From the NCBI GenBank assembly GCA_044235425.1, contig JBIIHW010000027.1, positions 16,543 to 80,542 on the forward strand: a stretch of 64,000 bases of DNA, read 5' to 3'. The stretch's first letter is position 1. Each line of letters opens with the position of its first letter. Both the position numbers and the translations under genes were made by a program. The notes beneath the pieces were generated by a model that worked only from the letters and a program-made list of their open reading frames with translations, was not told the DNA's origin and made no database searches. Source of the stretch: JBJSXJ01 sp044235425. Lineage in GTDB: Bacteria > Planctomycetota > Planctomycetia > Pirellulales > Pirellulaceae. Shown here piece after piece: positions 61,401 to 64,000 of this stretch.

Positions 61401-63075
61401 GGTTTGGCAGCGCTGGCTTCAAACCGTAACCGTGGTTGGCGGTATCTGGTCGCTGACCAGCAGCCTCCTCCTGCCGGTCACGGCGGACGAGACGCCAGCC
61501 AGCCGCGGTAGCTCCGCGGCCGATTTTCAGCCCGGCGATGAGGAATTCGCGCCGGCATCGATGCAAGGCGGAGTTAGCGTGCAGCAGCTGCGCGTCTCGG
61601 GCGGGGAACCAGTCCGCTTCGTATCCAATTCCGTACAGCCCAGTAACAAAGCGGTGCAGTGGAAAGTGCGTGGCAGCTCGAGTAGCTCCGCAGCGGCTCA
61701 CAGTTCCGCCCGAGCGCTGCCGGCACCAGCTTCACAGCCGGCCGTCAACTCGATGCTGGAAGCCCTGGCCGACTCCCCTACTGCCGATCCCTTTCGCGAT
61801 CCGTTTGGAGATCGAGCGATCAATCCTGCCCGCTCGGCAGCTCGGAGCAACGCCTCGGCACCACGTGCCACTCAACATGCTGTGATGCAAGGCCGCCGTA
61901 CCGCCGGCGCCGGTGTCACGCGACTCGCGAACGCCACGGAGGATATGAATGCTGATGCTCACCCTAATGCTCGTGCTGCTGATCCGTCGTTTAATGTTCC
62001 GCTAAGCGGCCAGCAGGACGACGGCAGCGCAGGCGACTCGGGATTACAACCTCCACAGCCTCCCGTGGTCATCGACGAATCGCGTGATGTCGGAAACGGC
62101 CTGGGGATTGGTGATTCGGGAGCGGCGCGTTCCCTGCCCGCCGCTCCACCGCGAGCCGTCGATCCTGCGAATACGTCGCGCGGCGGCAATGGTCGTAGTG
62201 GAAATGGGAATGCCGGTAGCGGTTCGCGCAGTGGCACTGCTCGTGCAGGTAGCTCTGGTGCAACTGCGGCTGACGGTGCTAGCGAGGGCCAATCAGCGAC
62301 TGGCGGCAACGGTGCCGATGCCAACGGCAAGAATGAAGCTGTGCGTTCAGCCACCTACTGCCGTCGCCTCTACAACGAACGCAACTGCTGCAATGATGAG
62401 TCGCTCTGTAATGAGCATCGAGAACGGGTGAAGTCTCATCCGCTGTCGAAAATTTCACTGGACATTACCCCAACGGCCAATCTTTCGTCTCGCCCAGGTG
62501 CGGATCAAACCGGTAGCGGTTGGCCCTTCGAAAACGCTCCGCATCGCATTTGGCGCAACCGCGAAGGAGAGCAGGTGGCCGAGGGGCGCGTGACGGGGCT
62601 GGCAAATCTGCGAGCGGAGGTCACGAACGATAACGGACAAATCGTGCGTTTGCCGCTGCGTGATCTCAGCGAAGATGACGTCTGCTTCCTGGCCGCATTT
62701 TGTGGAGTGCCCAGTGAATGCCGACTCGATGATATGCCGCTCGTCGCTCGTAACTGGTCGCCCATTACGATGACCTGGAAAGCGTCGGGGCTCTGCCATC
62801 GTCCTCTCTACTTCGATGAACAACAGTTAGAGCGATACGGCCACACGCTGGGGCCACTGTTCCAGCCCGCCTTGTCGGGTGCTCACTTCTTTGTGAACAT
62901 CGCGGTCCTGCCCTACAAGATGGGCGTACACCCACTCAACGAATGCCAGTACCCACTCGGCTACTATCGCCCTGGGAACTGCGCACCCAAGATGATTCCG
63001 CCAGTGCCACTGAGCCTGCGGGGAGCTTTGTGGCAGACCGGTTTCGTGGTGGGTGGAATCTACGTGATTCCCTAG
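61330..63075 (+). CDS. Secreted planctomycete protein with SHD1-like domain
   Basis: A 581-residue protein. It begins at ATG 61330, 71 bp before the guaB stop and in another frame. The N-terminus is basic, then hydrophobic (VTVVGGIWSLTSSLLLPVTA), giving a signal peptide. About residues 55-390 are low-complexity, rich in Ala, Ser, Gly and Asn. Residues 404-460 (IWRNREGEQVAEGRVTGLAN, VRLPLRDLSEDDVCFLAAF) resemble the SHD1 (SLA1 homology 1) domain. The end (about 490-581) is a compact module with LCHRPLYFDEQQLERYGHTL, GPLFQPALSGAHFF, PLNECQYPLGYYRPGNCAPK and PVPLSLRGALWQTGFVVGG, of a type I associate with planctomycetes. Function is unknown. An internal start is possible, but none fits the signal peptide better. 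Confidence 0.78.
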   Translation: MTFRLRRKRRITVTSTPRPATRTRVWQRWLQTVTVVGGIWSLTSSLLLPVTADETPASRGSSAADFQPGDEEFAPASMQGGVSVQQLRVSGGEPVRFVSNSVQPSNKAVQWKVRGSSSSSAAAHSSARALPAPASQPAVNSMLEALADSPTADPFRDPFGDRAINPARSAARSNASAPRATQHAVMQGRRTAGAGVTRLANATEDMNADAHPNARAADPSFNVPLSGQQDDGSAGDSGLQPPQPPVVIDESRDVGNGLGIGDSGAARSLPAAPPRAVDPANTSRGGNGRSGNGNAGSGSRSGTARAGSSGATAADGASEGQSATGGNGADANGKNEAVRSATYCRRLYNERNCCNDESLCNEHRERVKSHPLSKISLDITPTANLSSRPGADQTGSGWPFENAPHRIWRNREGEQVAEGRVTGLANLRAEVTNDNGQIVRLPLRDLSEDDVCFLAAFCGVPSECRLDDMPLVARNWSPITMTWKASGLCHRPLYFDEQQLERYGHTLGPLFQPALSGAHFFVNIAVLPYKMGVHPLNECQYPLGYYRPGNCAPKMIPPVPLSLRGALWQTGFVVGGIYVIP

Positions 63076-63096
63076 TCACAACCAGCCAAGCCGGCG

Positions 63097-63125
63097 GCGA
63101 TCAACCCATTTAGGCTGGTGATCGC
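63097..63125 (+). terminator. Hairpin downstream of the SHD1-protein gene
   Basis: GCGATCAACC and GGTGATCGC form a 9-bp stem with one bulged A and a 10-nt loop, 22 bp after the stop at 63075. A T-run is weak (GATTTTG), so it is a likely but not certain intrinsic terminator. Confidence 0.5.
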
Positions 63126-63265
63126 TGGCTCCGATTTTGTGTAAGTCTCGTTCGGGAGCGATTGGAAGCAGACGGCGAGTCACCCTCGGGTGCCTCGCCG
63201 TTTCGCGTTTTTGTACGAGTCGAGATCACGATCGGATGAGCGAGTCACATTCACGTAACAGCACT

Positions 63266-63344
63266 CCCTTCTCCCCCGCAGGAAAAAACTGGAAGCGACG
63301 CGTCGGCAAATTGACTCACCTTTTTTTCCTGTGGGGGAGAAGGG
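63266..63344. repeat. Large imperfect inverted repeat, REP-like
   Basis: The left arm 63266-63288 (starting CCCTTCTCCCCC) and right arm 63322-63344 (ending GGGGGAGAAGGG) pair in 22 of 23 positions around a 33-bp spacer. The spacer holds the perfect palindrome CGACGCGTCG. The right arm continues as GGCGGGGATGAGGGGG, similar in reverse complement to the copy at 63488. Confidence 0.85.
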
Positions 63345-63500
63345 CGGGGATGAGGGGGCCAGTGGAGCAAGCAGTTCGCAGGCAAGCTCGCAGGCTTTGC
63401 TCGTTGGCTGGCAGCGAGATGGATACTTGGTGCTGCGATGTTTATCCATAAATCAAGCCGGTGTGTGTGCTTCAAGCGGCGCTCTAGCCCCTCACCCCCG

Positions 63501-63577
63501 CCCCTCTCCCCAATCAGAAAAATGGCATCTTATTTCAAAATGGATAACAATCTGATTTTTCTGATTGGGGAGAGGGG
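63501..63577. repeat. Perfect 23-bp inverted repeat, REP-like
   Basis: Arms 63501-63523 (starting CCCCTCTCCCCAATC) and 63555-63577 (ending GATTGGGGAGAGGGG) pair perfectly around a 31-bp AT-rich spacer. The left arm is preceded by CCCCTCACCCCCG (63488-63500). A long hairpin or cruciform is expected. Confidence 0.9.
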
Positions 63578-64000
63578 AATACGTTTCTTTTGAAGAATCA
63601 TTTACCCAAAAAAGAAAACACCGCGTTCGCCTTGAATCCCGCATAACAATCAGCCATCAACGTACCGCTGAAGGTCGAGAGGATTTCTTGCGGACCTTCC
63701 CGATGGCGACTCACCTTAAAGACGCCGCTGAAGCGTAGGGCTTAGGCCGATCGGCATTCTGTAGTTGTCGAGGGTTGCGGTGATCGTACTCATGCTTAGT
63801 CCATGGACGGCGTCCGTTAAAAAAGGTTTGCGAAACGTCAGTTAAAAGAACAGCTCGACCAGGAATCGAACCTGTGTCCTGGTTCACCGGCAACTGGAAT
63901 TTCGATGACCGCGAGTTAGCGAATGGGTGAGGGCATCCTGCCATTCGGGTCGCGGCCTCGTGCCGCGAAGGTTTATCGCGTGAGTGCCAATCCCGAAGTG
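63578..64000. other. Non-coding right end with tRNA T-arm-like sequence
   Basis: 423 bp with no supported CDS. On the minus strand at 63875-63859 the sequence ACAGGTTCGATTCCTGG looks like a tRNA T-arm, but no matching acceptor, D or anticodon arm was found. The same bases form a competing hairpin, ACCAGGA (63858-63864) with TCCTGGT (63877-63883). A minus-strand frame of 77 codons (63711-63944) crosses it and is not protein-like. Confidence 0.4.

Overview
The window looks like a chromosomal segment of a planctomycete, most likely of the order Pirellulales. Several family types point there: a membrane-dehydrogenase/HEAT-repeat/c-type cytochrome giant, GYF_2-domain proteins, a DUF1571 protein, a cell-surface protein whose N-terminus carries a MEPRRQMA motif of the LEPR-XLL type, a secreted SHD1-type protein, and Hanks-type kinase and FHA signalling. 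Genes are densely packed and moderately GC-rich, with many divergent and convergent pairs. There is no integrase, transposase, phage gene or CRISPR array. Most of the window is ordinary core genome with some lineage-specific genes.

Layout. 1-3.1 kb: selB-selA on the minus strand (selA runs off the left edge), the selenocysteine insertion machinery. 3.4-9.3 kb: a small secreted protein, proC, a small Cys-containing protein, an OprO/P-type porin and a secreted M28 peptidase with a PDZ domain. 9.8-15.7 kb: a degenerate receiver protein overlapping an FHA-GAF histidine kinase, then the large c-type cytochrome protein. 15.8-19.3 kb: an MBL-fold hydrolase, a DUF1571 protein, a lipoprotein and rsmH. 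19.4-22.9 kb: a cluster of three GYF_2 proteins (one a Ser/Thr kinase, two membrane paralogues). 22.9-29.4 kb: nfo with a basic tail, a truncated haemoglobin, a di-haem cytochrome and ftsK. 29.6-31.8 kb: a CMP kinase fused to a degenerate adenosine-deaminase-like domain, overlapping a DUF1643-like gene. 31.9-38.6 kb: a D-threonine-aldolase-like enzyme, acnA, dcd, nth and a CAP-domain protein. 39-48.1 kb: a redoxin, an enolase-superfamily enzyme, pyruvate carboxylase, xylB and a sugar-binding lipoprotein. 48.2-54.7 kb: tRNA-Ala(CGC), a WD40 protein, an SdrD_B-type surface protein and a stand-alone SelD-N-terminal-type flavoprotein. 54.9-58.4 kb: a CHAT-NACHT-FGE protein of the bacterial conflict/programmed-death type. 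58.8-63.1 kb: a secreted protein, guaB and an SHD1 protein. 63.1-64 kb: non-coding DNA with two large inverted repeats.

How the genes fit together. Central metabolism (acnA, pyruvate carboxylase, xylB), nucleotide metabolism and repair (cmk, dcd, guaB, nfo, nth) and translation (selAB, rsmH, tRNA-Ala) are interleaved with envelope and signalling genes. The two most unusual loci are the Cmk/pseudo-adenosine-deaminase fusion (30289-31776) and the CHAT-NACHT-FGE protein (54867-58427), whose C-terminus has the layout of diversity-generating-retroelement target domains although no reverse transcriptase or template repeat was recognised here. A further theme is short in-frame tandem duplications in linkers of unrelated proteins (selB, lipoprotein, kinase, SelD-N-like protein) and structured intergenic DNA (a G-quadruplex-type repeat, cruciforms, REP-like palindromes). 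Family assignments rest on motifs read by eye; no database search was run.
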